Shown here in pieces: positions 17,659 to 26,474 of a DNA stretch of 55,194 nucleotides. The translations under genes were made by a program, and so were the position numbers. The DNA lies in contig JAHEEV010000018.1 in assembly GCA_024640505.1 (NCBI GenBank), positions 1-55,194 of the forward strand, written 5' to 3'. The notes beneath the pieces were generated by a model. The model was not told the DNA's origin, ran no database searches, and saw only the letters and a list, made by a program, of their open reading frames with translations. The DNA comes from Halieaceae bacterium (GTDB taxonomy: Bacteria > Pseudomonadota > Gammaproteobacteria > Pseudomonadales > Halieaceae). How positions within the stretch are numbered: position 1 is the stretch's first letter; every line of letters starts with the position of its first letter.

Positions 17659-20175
17659 TCAATTGCAGGCCGCCATCAGGACGACCTGGTCATAGAGATC
17701 GCTCTCCGCCACGAAGCAAACCGGCTCTGCCACCACCTGCAGCAGACGCTTGCCGCGCTGACGGCGACCTGCCCCGGCATTCTCCAGGGATGCCAGCGGC
17801 GCAGTCGCGCGTGTGGTGGCGCGCTGGTCCGGACTCACGGGCGCGTAGAGGGTCGTGCGTTGGCAGGGCTCCCGCCCCAGGGCGATGATCTGCTGCTCCA
17901 TCTGAGCCGGATTCCACTCCTGGCCATGTCCGGCACCGGCAGCCCGGGTGATACTCTCGTTCATGAGCGTTCCCCCCAGGTCGTTGGCGCCCGCGTCGAG
18001 ACAGGCGAGAATGCCCTCCGCCCCCATCTTTACCCAGGATACCTGTATGTTGTCGATCAGGCCGTGAAACACCAGCCTGGCTACCGCGTGCATCAGCACG
18101 GACTCCCGGAAACTGGGCCCCCGCCGGGACAGGCCCTTCAGATACATGGGGGCTTCCATGTGCACGAACGGCAGGGGGACGAACTCGGTGAAGCCCCCGG
18201 TGCGTCGTTGCAGCTCGCGGATGCTCAGCAGGTGCCGGGCCCAGTGTCGCGGATGATCGATGTGTCCGTACATGATGGTCGCGGTAGAGCGCAGTCCCAC
18301 CCGATGGGCCACCTCCATTACCTGCAGCCATTCAGCGCTGTTCAGCTTGTCAGGGCAAAGGCGCTCCCGTACCTCGTCGTGCAAAACTTCTGCCGCCGTA
18401 CCCGGCAGGGTGTTGAGACCCGCGTCCCGCAATTGCCGCAGGAAGTCCTCCAGCTCCAAGCCCAGCGTGGCGGCCCCCTGCCAGACCTCGAGCGGCGAGA
18501 ATGCATGGATATGCATTCCCGGCGTCGCACTGCGCACCGTCTGCAGTATGTCGAGGTAGGTCTGCCCGGTGTAATCGGGGTGGATACCGCCCTGCATGCA
18601 GACTTCGGTCGCACCCCGGTGCCAGGCTTCGCGGCACCGCCGGGCAATCTCCTCACCGCTGATGTCGTAGGGCCGACCCCGCAGGTTCTCGCTCGCCTTG
18701 CCCTTGGAAAAAGCGCAGAACTGGCATTTGAAATAGCAGACGTTGGTATAGTTGATATTGCGGTTGACCACGTAACTGACCCGCTCACCACAGGTTTCGC
18801 GGCGAAGCCGGTCTGCCTGGCGCACCAGCCAGGAGAACTCATCACCGCGCACCTCGAACAGGCGCGCCACATCGCTCTCGCTCAGCTCCCCGGTGGCCCG
18901 GCAGCGAGTCACGATGCCCCGCAGTTCGGGCGAAATGCCCGCAGTATCCGGGTCTCGCTGCAGCAGCCGGGTCTCTGCATCAGGCACCGGCTCATTACTC
19001 CCGGGTACCCACTGGTCACGCCGGGCGAATCCGTCGCCGTCCATCTGGCGCAACACCGCTGTGCGCAGTGCGGGATCCAGCCAGCGGTCGCTATCCGCGG
19101 CGTAGGCAGGATAGATCGTTAGGCGCTGCTCCAGGAATTTTCCGGCGACGGCCGTTTCCTGCGCAAGCTGGTCAAGGTGAGGCCAGGGTGCCTCGGGATT
19201 GACATGATCCGGCGTCAGGGGCGAGACACCGCCCCAGTCGTTGATGCCGGCAGCCACCAGTTGGCTCAGGACGCCGGGGCTCAGATTCGGGGGTGCCTGG
19301 ATATTCATCACGCCGCCAAACACCAGCCGCGCCACTGCGATAGTCCACAGCAGGTCATCGAGATCAGGCTCCGGGGCAAGGGCCATGCGGGTGCCGGGCT
19401 TGGCACGGAAATTCTGTACGATAATCTCCTGCAGGTGGCCGTGCCTGGCGTGGACCTCCCGCAATGCCAACAGCGACTCGATGCGTTCGCGACGTGTCTC
19501 GCCGATACCGATCAGGATGCCCGACGTAAACGGTACGGCTGCCTGACCCGCCAGTTCCATGGTTTGCAGACGAACCGCCGGGTTCTTGTCGGGAGACCCG
19601 TAATGCGGCATACCCTTTTCGCAAAGGCGCGGCGAGGCGGATTCCAGCATGATTCCCATGGAGGCACTGACCGGTCTCAGCCGCGCGATCTCCTCGGCAT
19701 CCATGCAACCCGCGTTGATATGGGGCAGCAGGCCGGTCTCCTCCAGCACCCGCGCCGCAATGTCCCGCACATAATCCAGTGTCGAGGCATACCCCATATC
19801 CTCCAGTGCCCGCCGAGCGGCGTTGTAGCGCCGCTCCGGCTTCTCGCCCAGGGTGAAGAGCGCCTCCTGGCAGCCCATGAGCGCACCCTGTCGGCACAGC
19901 GCCAATACTTCGTCCACACTCATAAAAGGGCTGTCGATTTTTTTCGGGGTGCGGGCGAACGTGCAGTAATGGCAGACATCCCGGCAAAGGTGTGTCAACG
20001 GTATAAAAACCTTGCGGGAATAGGTGATGACATTGCGGTGATGGCGATCGCGGAGTTCGCCGGCGAGCGCAGCGAGGGCCGGGGTGTCACCGAAGTCGGC
20101 CAGGGACAGCGCCTCGTCTTCAGAGGGAAGCACGCCCTCGCGGAATTGCCGTTGCAGGGACTGCCAGTCTATCAT
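17659..20175 (-). CDS. fbiC: Two-domain 7,8-didemethyl-8-hydroxy-5-deazariboflavin (FO) synthase, CofG-CofH fusion
   Basis: Makes FO, the deazaflavin chromophore of coenzyme F420, from tyrosine and 5-amino-6-ribitylamino-uracil. The 838 residues hold two radical-SAM domains. The CofG-like N-terminal half has its Fe-S cysteines at C64, C68 and C71 (CRDVCHYC); the CofH-like C-terminal half has C480, C484 and C487 (CYFKCQFC). Fused FbiC is the actinobacterial form, while archaea and cyanobacteria have separate proteins. The fusion also occurs in proteobacteria thought to have acquired F420 by transfer. After the family end QRTTLY there is a tail of about 60 residues. The start overlaps cofC by 4 bases. 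Confidence 0.95.
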   Translation of the reverse strand: MIDWQSLQRQFREGVLPSEDEALSLADFGDTPALAALAGELRDRHHRNVITYSRKVFIPLTHLCRDVCHYCTFARTPKKIDSPFMSVDEVLALCRQGALMGCQEALFTLGEKPERRYNAARRALEDMGYASTLDYVRDIAARVLEETGLLPHINAGCMDAEEIARLRPVSASMGIMLESASPRLCEKGMPHYGSPDKNPAVRLQTMELAGQAAVPFTSGILIGIGETRRERIESLLALREVHARHGHLQEIIVQNFRAKPGTRMALAPEPDLDDLLWTIAVARLVFGGVMNIQAPPNLSPGVLSQLVAAGINDWGGVSPLTPDHVNPEAPWPHLDQLAQETAVAGKFLEQRLTIYPAYAADSDRWLDPALRTAVLRQMDGDGFARRDQWVPGSNEPVPDAETRLLQRDPDTAGISPELRGIVTRCRATGELSESDVARLFEVRGDEFSWLVRQADRLRRETCGERVSYVVNRNINYTNVCYFKCQFCAFSKGKASENLRGRPYDISGEEIARRCREAWHRGATEVCMQGGIHPDYTGQTYLDILQTVRSATPGMHIHAFSPLEVWQGAATLGLELEDFLRQLRDAGLNTLPGTAAEVLHDEVRERLCPDKLNSAEWLQVMEVAHRVGLRSTATIMYGHIDHPRHWARHLLSIRELQRRTGGFTEFVPLPFVHMEAPMYLKGLSRRGPSFRESVLMHAVARLVFHGLIDNIQVSWVKMGAEGILACLDAGANDLGGTLMNESITRAAGAGHGQEWNPAQMEQQIIALGREPCQRTTLYAPVSPDQRATTRATAPLASLENAGAGRRQRGKRLLQVVAEPVCFVAESDLYDQVVLMAACN

Positions 20176-20903
20176 CGCCCGCCCTGCCCCAACTGGTCTC
20201 CGGTGTCGTACCCGGTGTCCGGCAGGGACTCCAGGGCCAGCCCGATGCGCTCACCCAGCGCGGTACCAAGCAGCAGTTTGGCCGTTTTCCCGCCAGGATA
20301 CCGCGCCAGTGACGACAGCAGGCGGGCCAGGTCAGGTGGTTCGTCCACATCCAGCGCTATGCCCTCCCGTTGCAACACGCGGGCGGGTATGCCCGCCGCC
20401 CTCGCAGCCTCGAGGTGACGGGCGCAGCTGCCGGGCCCGAACCGGAAAGGCGGCATACCGCCTTCGTCGAAGGCCAGCAGGTTGGTACCGGTCCCGTGGA
20501 GGTCGCTCCCGATCACGAGGCCGCCCTCCGACCGCCAGGCTGCCAGCACGGCACTGATATCCCGCGGCTGCAGCAGCGGCAGGTCGCCATGCAACACCAG
20601 CAGAGGGATGCTTTCCCGCTGCAACAGGCGCTCGCTGGCGCGCTGCAGCAGGAGGTTCAGGCCCCGGCAACAGAACTCGGCTTCCGGCCAGTAATCAGCA
20701 CCATAACGGGAAGCCAGCAGATGGGCTCCTGGATCATCCGACAACAGGGTAATACGCTCGATCGCAGGGTGAGCGGCAAGTGCCTGCAAGACGTCCTCGA
20801 CCATAGCCTGCGCCAGGGCCCGCCGCTCGGAGGGTCGCAACAATCCGCTCAGGCGCGACTTGGCCTCTACCAGATCCTTGAGGGGTACCAGTGCCTGTGC
20901 CAT
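20172..20903 (-). CDS. cofC: 2-phospho-L-lactate (or PEP/3-phosphoglycerate) guanylyltransferase CofC
   Basis: Activates a three-carbon phosphoacid with GTP to the guanylylated donor used by CofD. The 243 residues show the nucleotidyltransferase fold: PLKDLVEAKSRLSGLL at the N-terminus (the CofC GTP-binding loop with lysine), VLHGDLPLLQPRDI (metal-binding aspartate) and ALDVDEPPDLARLL. CofC homologues use 2-phospholactate, PEP or 3-phosphoglycerate depending on organism, and the sequence alone does not settle which. The C-terminal 50 residues beyond DLARLL are longer than in minimal CofC proteins. Confidence 0.9.
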   Translation of the reverse strand: MAQALVPLKDLVEAKSRLSGLLRPSERRALAQAMVEDVLQALAAHPAIERITLLSDDPGAHLLASRYGADYWPEAEFCCRGLNLLLQRASERLLQRESIPLLVLHGDLPLLQPRDISAVLAAWRSEGGLVIGSDLHGTGTNLLAFDEGGMPPFRFGPGSCARHLEAARAAGIPARVLQREGIALDVDEPPDLARLLSSLARYPGGKTAKLLLGTALGERIGLALESLPDTGYDTGDQLGQGGR

Positions 20904-20905
20904 CG

Positions 20906-21871
20906 TTATTCCGTCTCGCCCAGCTGGAGTACGAAACTTGCCAGCCGCTGCTTGTCTTCCCTGCTTTTCATAACCGTCGCTGTTACCGCCGCCGTGAGCC
21001 CAAGCTCCTCTATCTCTCCCGCCAGTTTAGCGTCACTCTCATCCATCACGAAATAGTCTATCAGGCCCGGGTAGCGGGTGCTGTAGTGCCTGGCCACGCC
21101 CTCTGCCGTGACCGGCAGTTCCAGCTCCATCATCATCTTCGCGGCGGGCCCCTTGATCGCCGCGCCCGCAACGATGGGTGACACCAGGATGACGGGAGCC
21201 GCCAGGTCGCGCAGCGCCAGCCACAGACCGGGGACCTGCAGGATCGGATCCACGCTGACGAACGGATTGGAGGGGCAGACCACTACCCGGGTGACGCTTC
21301 CCTGCTTCAGCAGCGACATCACCTGGCGGTTGGGACGAGCCGCAGAAATGCCGTCAAACCTAAAGCCGTTCACTTCGGGCCGGCACTGCTCCCGGACGAA
21401 GTATTCCTGGAACGACAGGTCACCTTCCCGGCATTGCACGGTCGTGCGCACCGGTTCCTCGCTCATCGGGTGGATATGGCATGCCACGCCCAGGCGTCGG
21501 GCGAGGTCGGCCGTCACCTCACAGAACCCCCTGCCCGATGCCAGCTGCTGGGTGCGCCACAGGTGCGTTGCCATGTCACGATCGCCCAGTCGGAACCAGG
21601 TTTCACCACCCAGTTCTTCCATCGCCGCCATGGTGTTCCAGGTTTCGTTCGCCACACCCCAACCCAACTCCTGGTTGGCCCGGCCAGAGAGCGTATAGAT
21701 GTGCGTATCGATATCAGGGCTGATTCGCAGGCCGTAATGCTCGAAATCGTCCGCAGTATTGACCAGCACATGCAGGCGCTCGGGGGGCAGGCTGTCCGCC
21801 AGTCCCAGGGACAATTTCGCGCCACCCACGCCACCGGACAGGGCCAGCACGCAATCCCGGGACTCAGTCAT
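20906..21871 (-). CDS. cofD: 2-phospho-L-lactate transferase CofD (FbiA)
   Basis: Transfers the phospholactyl (or phosphoenolpyruvyl/phosphoglyceryl) group from the GDP-activated donor to FO, giving F420-0 or its analogue. The 321 residues carry the N-terminal ALSGGVGGAKLSLGLA loop and the family motif NTADDFEHYGLRISPDIDTH that contacts substrate and metal. The motif CPSNPFVSVDPIL and the C-terminal VMDESDA are also typical. Two bases separate it from cofC; its ATG overlaps the cofE stop by one base (TGATG). Confidence 0.95.
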   Translation of the reverse strand: MTESRDCVLALSGGVGGAKLSLGLADSLPPERLHVLVNTADDFEHYGLRISPDIDTHIYTLSGRANQELGWGVANETWNTMAAMEELGGETWFRLGDRDMATHLWRTQQLASGRGFCEVTADLARRLGVACHIHPMSEEPVRTTVQCREGDLSFQEYFVREQCRPEVNGFRFDGISAARPNRQVMSLLKQGSVTRVVVCPSNPFVSVDPILQVPGLWLALRDLAAPVILVSPIVAGAAIKGPAAKMMMELELPVTAEGVARHYSTRYPGLIDYFVMDESDAKLAGEIEELGLTAAVTATVMKSREDKQRLASFVLQLGETE

Positions 21872-22638
21872 CAGCGAAACATGTCCAGGGATTTGTCGCG
21901 AAGCAGGGGCGAGAAGCCGGCCTCTGCCTGACGAAACACGAACCCGCGGGCCAGTACCACGGGACAGCCCTCCGCAGCCTGACCCATCACCAGTGAGGCT
22001 GCCGCAGCCAGTTCATCCGCTACCGCCGGTTCGGTGACTTCCAGCACATTACCAAACAGATCACGATCCCCGATCTGGTTGTGCAGGGGGTCCAGTCCGG
22101 CACAGCCGATGGCGATGCCCACGGTGCCGTTGCGCCAGGCCCGACCCACACTGTCATTAATGACCACCTGCGGCGTCACCCCGGTGAGGCGACCCAGTTC
22201 CATGCGCAGCGTCCGCGCGGACCGGTCGGGATCCTCGGGCAGCAGGAGCACCCGCGGATCATCGGGATCCGAGTGGATATTGGAGCGATCGATCCCGGCA
22301 TTGGCCAGCACGCAACCGCTGCGGTGTTCGACGATCATCACGCCAGGCCTCACCCGGATAACCTCGGCACTTTCACCCAGGATGAGTTCCACCAGCCTGG
22401 GGTCCTTGTCCACCTGTTCCGCCAGGGACGCCGCCCGGGCCGACGGGTTTACCTGCGACAGCCGCCGATAGCGGTTTTCCGCCTTGGAGACGACTTTCTG
22501 GGCGAACACCAGCACGTCGCCCTCCTGGAGTTGTAACGCATTGGCCTGCAGGGATTCGGTGGTCAGCCTGGCCAGGTCATCGCCCGGCTCAACCAGCGGG
22601 AAATGATCCAGCGGAATCAGCTGCAGAGGGGCTGCCAT
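21871..22638 (-). CDS. cofE: Coenzyme F420-0:L-glutamate ligase CofE (single-domain FbiB N-terminus)
   Basis: GTP-dependent ligase that adds gamma-linked glutamates to F420-0. The 255 residues contain VLVFAQKVVSKAENR and VINDSVGRAWRNGTVGIAIG, both conserved in CofE. Only the ligase domain is present. The C-terminal FMN-dependent nitroreductase-like domain of actinobacterial FbiB, which reduces dehydro-F420-0, is missing. The gene is joined to fno and cofD by TGATG overlaps. Confidence 0.94.
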   Translation of the reverse strand: MAAPLQLIPLDHFPLVEPGDDLARLTTESLQANALQLQEGDVLVFAQKVVSKAENRYRRLSQVNPSARAASLAEQVDKDPRLVELILGESAEVIRVRPGVMIVEHRSGCVLANAGIDRSNIHSDPDDPRVLLLPEDPDRSARTLRMELGRLTGVTPQVVINDSVGRAWRNGTVGIAIGCAGLDPLHNQIGDRDLFGNVLEVTEPAVADELAAAASLVMGQAAEGCPVVLARGFVFRQAEAGFSPLLRDKSLDMFR

Positions 22639-23321
22639 CAGTCATCGCCCAACCCGGTAATCTTGATGCCGGCATGGCAGCTGTACTGTTTGTTGATTGT
22701 GATCAGCACCGATGTCAGGGCTTCGGCCGCGGCCGCATTGTTGATCATGCCGGCGTGAAAACCGCGCATTCCCGCGGCCTCCACCAGCTTGATGACTTCC
22801 GCGCGGGCTTCTTTCTTGTTACCGCATACCAGGACATCGCAGTCTACGCCACGTCCTTCCTGCAGATGAGCTGCGGCGACGTTCTGGAAGGCTGACACCA
22901 CCGCCACCTCATCACCGAGAAGGTCCTGGGCGATCTGCCCGGCACTCCCCTGCTCCGGCAGTTGCACGCGCGCCACTCTCGGCGGGACCAGGGGCACGGT
23001 CACGTCGACCAGTATCTTGCCCTGCAGCGCGGGTTTCACCAGTTCCAGGGTGGAGGCCTGATGGCTGAAGGGAACCGTGAGCGTCACGATATCCGCAGCC
23101 TCGGCCGCAGCCAGATTCTCCATGGCCTGCACGGTAATTTCAGCCACGCCCCGCTCGGCCATGACCTCGCGCAGGTCAGCAACGGCCGCATTGGCCTTGT
23201 CCTGCGTCCGTGACCCTATGATCACTTCGTAACCAGCCTGCGCCCAGCGACGGGCCAGCCCGGTCCCCAAATCCCCGGTGCCGCCGAGAATGGCGAGCAC
23301 GGGTCGTGTTTCTGTCGTCAT
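22638..23321 (-). CDS. fno: NADPH:F420 oxidoreductase (Fno/NpdG family)
   Basis: Transfers hydride between NADPH and F420, the expected source of reduced F420H2 in aerobes. The 227 residues start with the NADP-binding loop ILGGTGDLGTGLARRWA and the strand VIIGSRTQDKA, whose SR pair binds the 2'-phosphate of NADPH. The central LTVPFSHQAST and the C-terminal LTSVLITINKQY...GIKITGLG fit the family. It is the first gene of the F420 operon and faces the SDR gene across 222 bases. Confidence 0.92.
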   Translation of the reverse strand: MTTETRPVLAILGGTGDLGTGLARRWAQAGYEVIIGSRTQDKANAAVADLREVMAERGVAEITVQAMENLAAAEAADIVTLTVPFSHQASTLELVKPALQGKILVDVTVPLVPPRVARVQLPEQGSAGQIAQDLLGDEVAVVSAFQNVAAAHLQEGRGVDCDVLVCGNKKEARAEVIKLVEAAGMRGFHAGMINNAAAAEALTSVLITINKQYSCHAGIKITGLGDD

Positions 23322-23493
23322 GGATATCTATTCCCGATGAAGTATCGAAGCGGCGGCGCATTCTACCGCCGGCGGATTGCCATAACTGCCTTTCGAGCAG
23401 TGCGCCAGCCTAATTTCCACCCCTGCAGAATTCGGTTAGGATGTTGGCGGCACAGGCATGGTATGTAAATCAGGGGCCGATCTCAAGCCTGGT

Positions 23494-23508
23494 CGGACGT
23501 CACGTCCG
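23494..23508. promoter_or_regulatory. Palindromic operator candidate between the F420 operon and the SDR gene
   Basis: Perfect inverted repeat with seven-base arms around one central base (CGGACGT-C-ACGTCCG), 36 bases upstream of the SDR ATG. It lacks a following T-run on either strand, so it is not a terminator. The position suits a repressor site. No regulator gene is adjacent. Confidence 0.4.
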
Positions 23509-23543
23509 GCGCGGCAAAAAAACGCGGCGAGGAGTCAATATAG

Positions 23544-24320
23544 ATGGACAATCCTCTGGATTTCAGGGGCAGGACGGTGCTCGTCACCGGCGGGGGCAAG
23601 GGTGTAGGCCGCGGTATCACCGAGCGGTTCCTGGAGGCCGGCGCCAATGTAGTGATATGCGGTCGCTCCGCGCCCGAAGAGCCGCCTCGAGCCGATGACC
23701 GGGAGGCGGTATTCACGCCCTGTGATGTGAGGGACTATGACCAGATCGAAGCCTGCGTCAATTTCACCGTGGAGCGATTCGGCGCACTTGATGTACTGGT
23801 CAACAATGCCGGCGGTGCTCCCTACGCGGAGGCCGCAACCGCCTCGCCCCGCTTTTCCGAGGCCATCATCCGGCTCAACCTCATTGCGCCGCTGAATTTC
23901 AGCCAGGTGGCGAACCGCGTCATGCAGCAGCAGGAAAGCGGCGGCTGCATCATCAATATCGCCAGTGTCAGCACGCTGCGCCCCTCCCCCGGCACCGCAG
24001 CCTATGGCGCTGCCAAGGCAGGGCTGGTTAACCTGGGCACCTCCCTGGCAGTGGAGTGGGCGCCCAGAGTGCGTGTCAACGCGATCATCGTCGGACTGAC
24101 GCGTACCGAGCAGGCCCACCTTCACTACGGCGATGAGCAGGGCATCGCCGCGGTGGGCGCCACCATTCCCATGGGACGGATGGCCGTCCCGTCAGATGTC
24201 GGGGACGCCTGCCTGTTCCTGGCGTCCCCACTGGCTTCCTATGTCAGCGGCACCCATTTCGCCGTGCACGGCGGGGGCGAAAAACCGGCCTTTCTGGCCG
24301 CCGCGAACGCCGATTCATGA
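23544..24320 (+). CDS. Classical SDR-family NAD(P)-dependent oxidoreductase
   Basis: Cytoplasmic short-chain dehydrogenase/reductase of 258 residues. The cofactor loop TGGGKGVG is at 15-22, and NNAG, the catalytic serine (NIASVS) and the YxxxK pair (YGAAKAG) are all intact. The C-terminus FAVHGGGEKPAFLA follows the family pattern. The substrate cannot be told from sequence. GGCGAGGAG lies just upstream. The stop overlaps the start of the PQQ dehydrogenase by 4 bases, so both are probably cotranscribed and may act on the same alcohol/carbonyl substrate on either side of the inner membrane. Confidence 0.88.
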   Translation: MDNPLDFRGRTVLVTGGGKGVGRGITERFLEAGANVVICGRSAPEEPPRADDREAVFTPCDVRDYDQIEACVNFTVERFGALDVLVNNAGGAPYAEAATASPRFSEAIIRLNLIAPLNFSQVANRVMQQQESGGCIINIASVSTLRPSPGTAAYGAAKAGLVNLGTSLAVEWAPRVRVNAIIVGLTRTEQAHLHYGDEQGIAAVGATIPMGRMAVPSDVGDACLFLASPLASYVSGTHFAVHGGGEKPAFLAAANADS

Positions 24321-26311
24321 GCCGCGCGGCGCGGTTGCGTCCTGCGCTGCCCCTTCTCGCACTGGCGGTCCTGTTAACGGCTGCAGACAGCTCGCCGGAA
24401 CCAGGCGCGGGAGGGGCAGACCCTGCGGTCACCGACCCTGCAGTCACCGAGTGGACGGCCTATGGCGGGGAGCACTCCGCCCGCTACTCCTCGCTCGCGG
24501 ACATCAACCCCACCAATGTCGATCGACTGGAAGTGGCCTGGACTCATCGCTCAGGCGATTTTGCCGACGGCAGTGGCGACTGGACCTATACCTCCCTGCA
24601 GGTGACCCCCCTCGTAGCCGACGATACGCTCTATTACTGCACGCCCTTTGGCCGGGTGTTTGCCCTGGACCCGGAAGATGGTCGTGAGCGCTGGGTTTTT
24701 GATCCCGGGGTCAGCAACAAGCGCAGCGGCCTCTACCCGGCTATCTGCCGCGGTGTTTCCCTGTGGCGCGATCCGGTAGCGCCACAGGCCTTCTGCGGCC
24801 GACGAATTCTCTACGGCACCCGCGATGCGGAACTTATCGCGCTCGATGCGGCAAGCGGCAAACCCTGCAGCGACTTCGGCAACAATGGCCGGGTTAAGCT
24901 CAAGGAGGGCATTGCCGGGGCCAAGCCCTGGGAATACTACCCGACCTCCCCGCCCTATATTATCGACAACCTGGCGGTTATCGGCGCCGCCGTGCCGGAC
25001 AATGAACGTCGGGACGTGCCCAGCGGCGTCGTCCGCGCGTTCGACGTGCGCTCCGGCAAACTTGTCTGGGCCTGGGAACCGGTCACGGACGATTACCGGC
25101 GCCGGCACCGGGACGAGTTGGGCAATACCCGCTATCACCTGGGCTCCCCCAATGTCTGGGCGCCCATCTCCGGCGACCCGGAGTCGGGCCTCGTCTTCGT
25201 GCCAACCGGCAATCCGGCACCGGACCTCTACGGCGGCGACCGGGACGGTATAGACTTCTTCGGCTCTTCGGTCGTCGCCCTGGAAGCCGCCACGGGGCAG
25301 GTGCGCTGGCAATTCCAGACCGTACACCACGATGTCTGGGACTACGATGTGGCCTCCCAGCCGACGCTGTTCGACATCCCCGGGGTGGGCGAAGGCCGTC
25401 CCGGTCTGATCCAGCCGACCAAGATGGGCCATGTATTCCTGCTCGACCGACTGAGCGGGGAGCCGCTGTACCCGGTGGAGGAGCGTCCCGTACCCCAGGG
25501 CGGCGTGACGGGCGAGCAGCTCTCCCCCACCCAGCCCTTCCCGACGCACCCGCCGCCGCTCCACCTCCCTGCCCACCTGACCCCGGACGAGATGGACGGG
25601 TTTATCTACTTCGACCGCCTGGCCTGCCAGAAGACACTGGCACGCTACCGCTCAGAGGGTATGTTCACGCCGCCCAGTCTCGAGGGCAGTGTAATTTTTC
25701 CCACCACCACCGGTGGGATCAACTGGGGAGGGATAAGCCTCGATCCTGTCAATGCGCGCATGTTCGTCAACCAGATGCATCTGGCGGCCGTGGTCCAGTT
25801 GATACCCCGAAAAGAGTATGACGCCCTCGACGCGCAGCCGGGTTATCCCCTGGAACACTACCCGATGGAGGGCAGCCCCTATGGTGTGAGACGCTTCCCG
25901 CTGCTGTCACCCCTGGGGGCGCCCTGCAATCCGCGCCCCTGGGGCAGCCTGACGGCGGTTGACCTGATCACGGGAAAGGTCCTGTGGCGAAGGCCTCTCG
26001 GCAGCACGCGGGGCCAGGCTCCCTGGCCGCTCTGGTTCGAGGCCGGCGCGCCCAATACAGGGGGTTCGCTGGTCACGGCCGGCGGCCTGCTGTTCATTGG
26101 CGCTACCACGGACAGTTATTTCCGGGCCATCGACACCGACAGCGGCAAAGAGCTCTGGCGCTATCGCCTTCCCTACACCGGCAATGCGACCCCCATCAGC
26201 TATCGCGCACGGGAGGGTGGGCGGCAATTCGTCGTCATTGCGGCGGGCGGACACGGGTGGTCGGAAGCCGGTGATACCCTGATTGCCTTCGGGCTGCCGG
26301 GGGCACCATAG
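24317..26311 (+). CDS. PQQ-dependent dehydrogenase, glucose/quinate-type, without membrane anchor domain
   Basis: Periplasmic quinoprotein of 664 residues. The N-terminus (RLRPALPLLALAVLLTAA, about 7-24) looks like a signal peptide. A beta-propeller follows with the tryptophan-docking repeats of PQQ enzymes (GRVFALDPEDGRERWVFDPG, SVVALEAATGQVRWQFQTVH, FRAIDTDSGKELWRYRLP) and the active-site region HHDVWDYDVASQPTLFD. Its closest type is membrane-bound glucose/quinate/shikimate dehydrogenase, but the usual five N-terminal transmembrane helices (about 140 residues) are absent. Electrons must therefore go to another partner, perhaps a cytochrome or quinone. No pqq biosynthesis genes are in the window. 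Confidence 0.87.
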   Translation: MSRAARLRPALPLLALAVLLTAADSSPEPGAGGADPAVTDPAVTEWTAYGGEHSARYSSLADINPTNVDRLEVAWTHRSGDFADGSGDWTYTSLQVTPLVADDTLYYCTPFGRVFALDPEDGRERWVFDPGVSNKRSGLYPAICRGVSLWRDPVAPQAFCGRRILYGTRDAELIALDAASGKPCSDFGNNGRVKLKEGIAGAKPWEYYPTSPPYIIDNLAVIGAAVPDNERRDVPSGVVRAFDVRSGKLVWAWEPVTDDYRRRHRDELGNTRYHLGSPNVWAPISGDPESGLVFVPTGNPAPDLYGGDRDGIDFFGSSVVALEAATGQVRWQFQTVHHDVWDYDVASQPTLFDIPGVGEGRPGLIQPTKMGHVFLLDRLSGEPLYPVEERPVPQGGVTGEQLSPTQPFPTHPPPLHLPAHLTPDEMDGFIYFDRLACQKTLARYRSEGMFTPPSLEGSVIFPTTTGGINWGGISLDPVNARMFVNQMHLAAVVQLIPRKEYDALDAQPGYPLEHYPMEGSPYGVRRFPLLSPLGAPCNPRPWGSLTAVDLITGKVLWRRPLGSTRGQAPWPLWFEAGAPNTGGSLVTAGGLLFIGATTDSYFRAIDTDSGKELWRYRLPYTGNATPISYRAREGGRQFVVIAAGGHGWSEAGDTLIAFGLPGAP

Positions 26312-26320
26312 GCCATCCGA

Positions 26321-26362
26321 TGCGGGCCACCCTGTGCGGGCCACCCTCTGTGGGCCACCCTC
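26321..26362. repeat. Three tandem 14-base repeats
   Basis: Three head-to-tail copies of TGYGGGCCACCCTS directly after the PQQ dehydrogenase stop, differing at two positions. They lie in the 163-base gap before the DUF1631 gene. Confidence 0.85.
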
Positions 26363-26474
26363 CCAATGTTCACCATCGGTTTATCGCGGTATACTTTTCG
26401 CCGGGGATTCTGCCTGGTGCGGCGCAACTGATCTATGGAAATGAAAACCACCTGCAATCGCCTTTCGAGGACGC

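Noticed and set aside
17650-20418. Long plus-strand open frames (490 and 413 codons) opposite fbiC
   Set aside because: They are antisense to a well-supported two-domain radical-SAM gene in high-GC DNA. Their translations show no recognisable motif and cross the fbiC-cofC boundary.
24551-25576. Minus-strand open frame of 341 codons
   Set aside because: Antisense to the PQQ dehydrogenase.
26390-26395. TATACT as promoter of the DUF1631 gene
   Set aside because: No -35 at a proper distance; mentioned with the gene but not called as a separate promoter.
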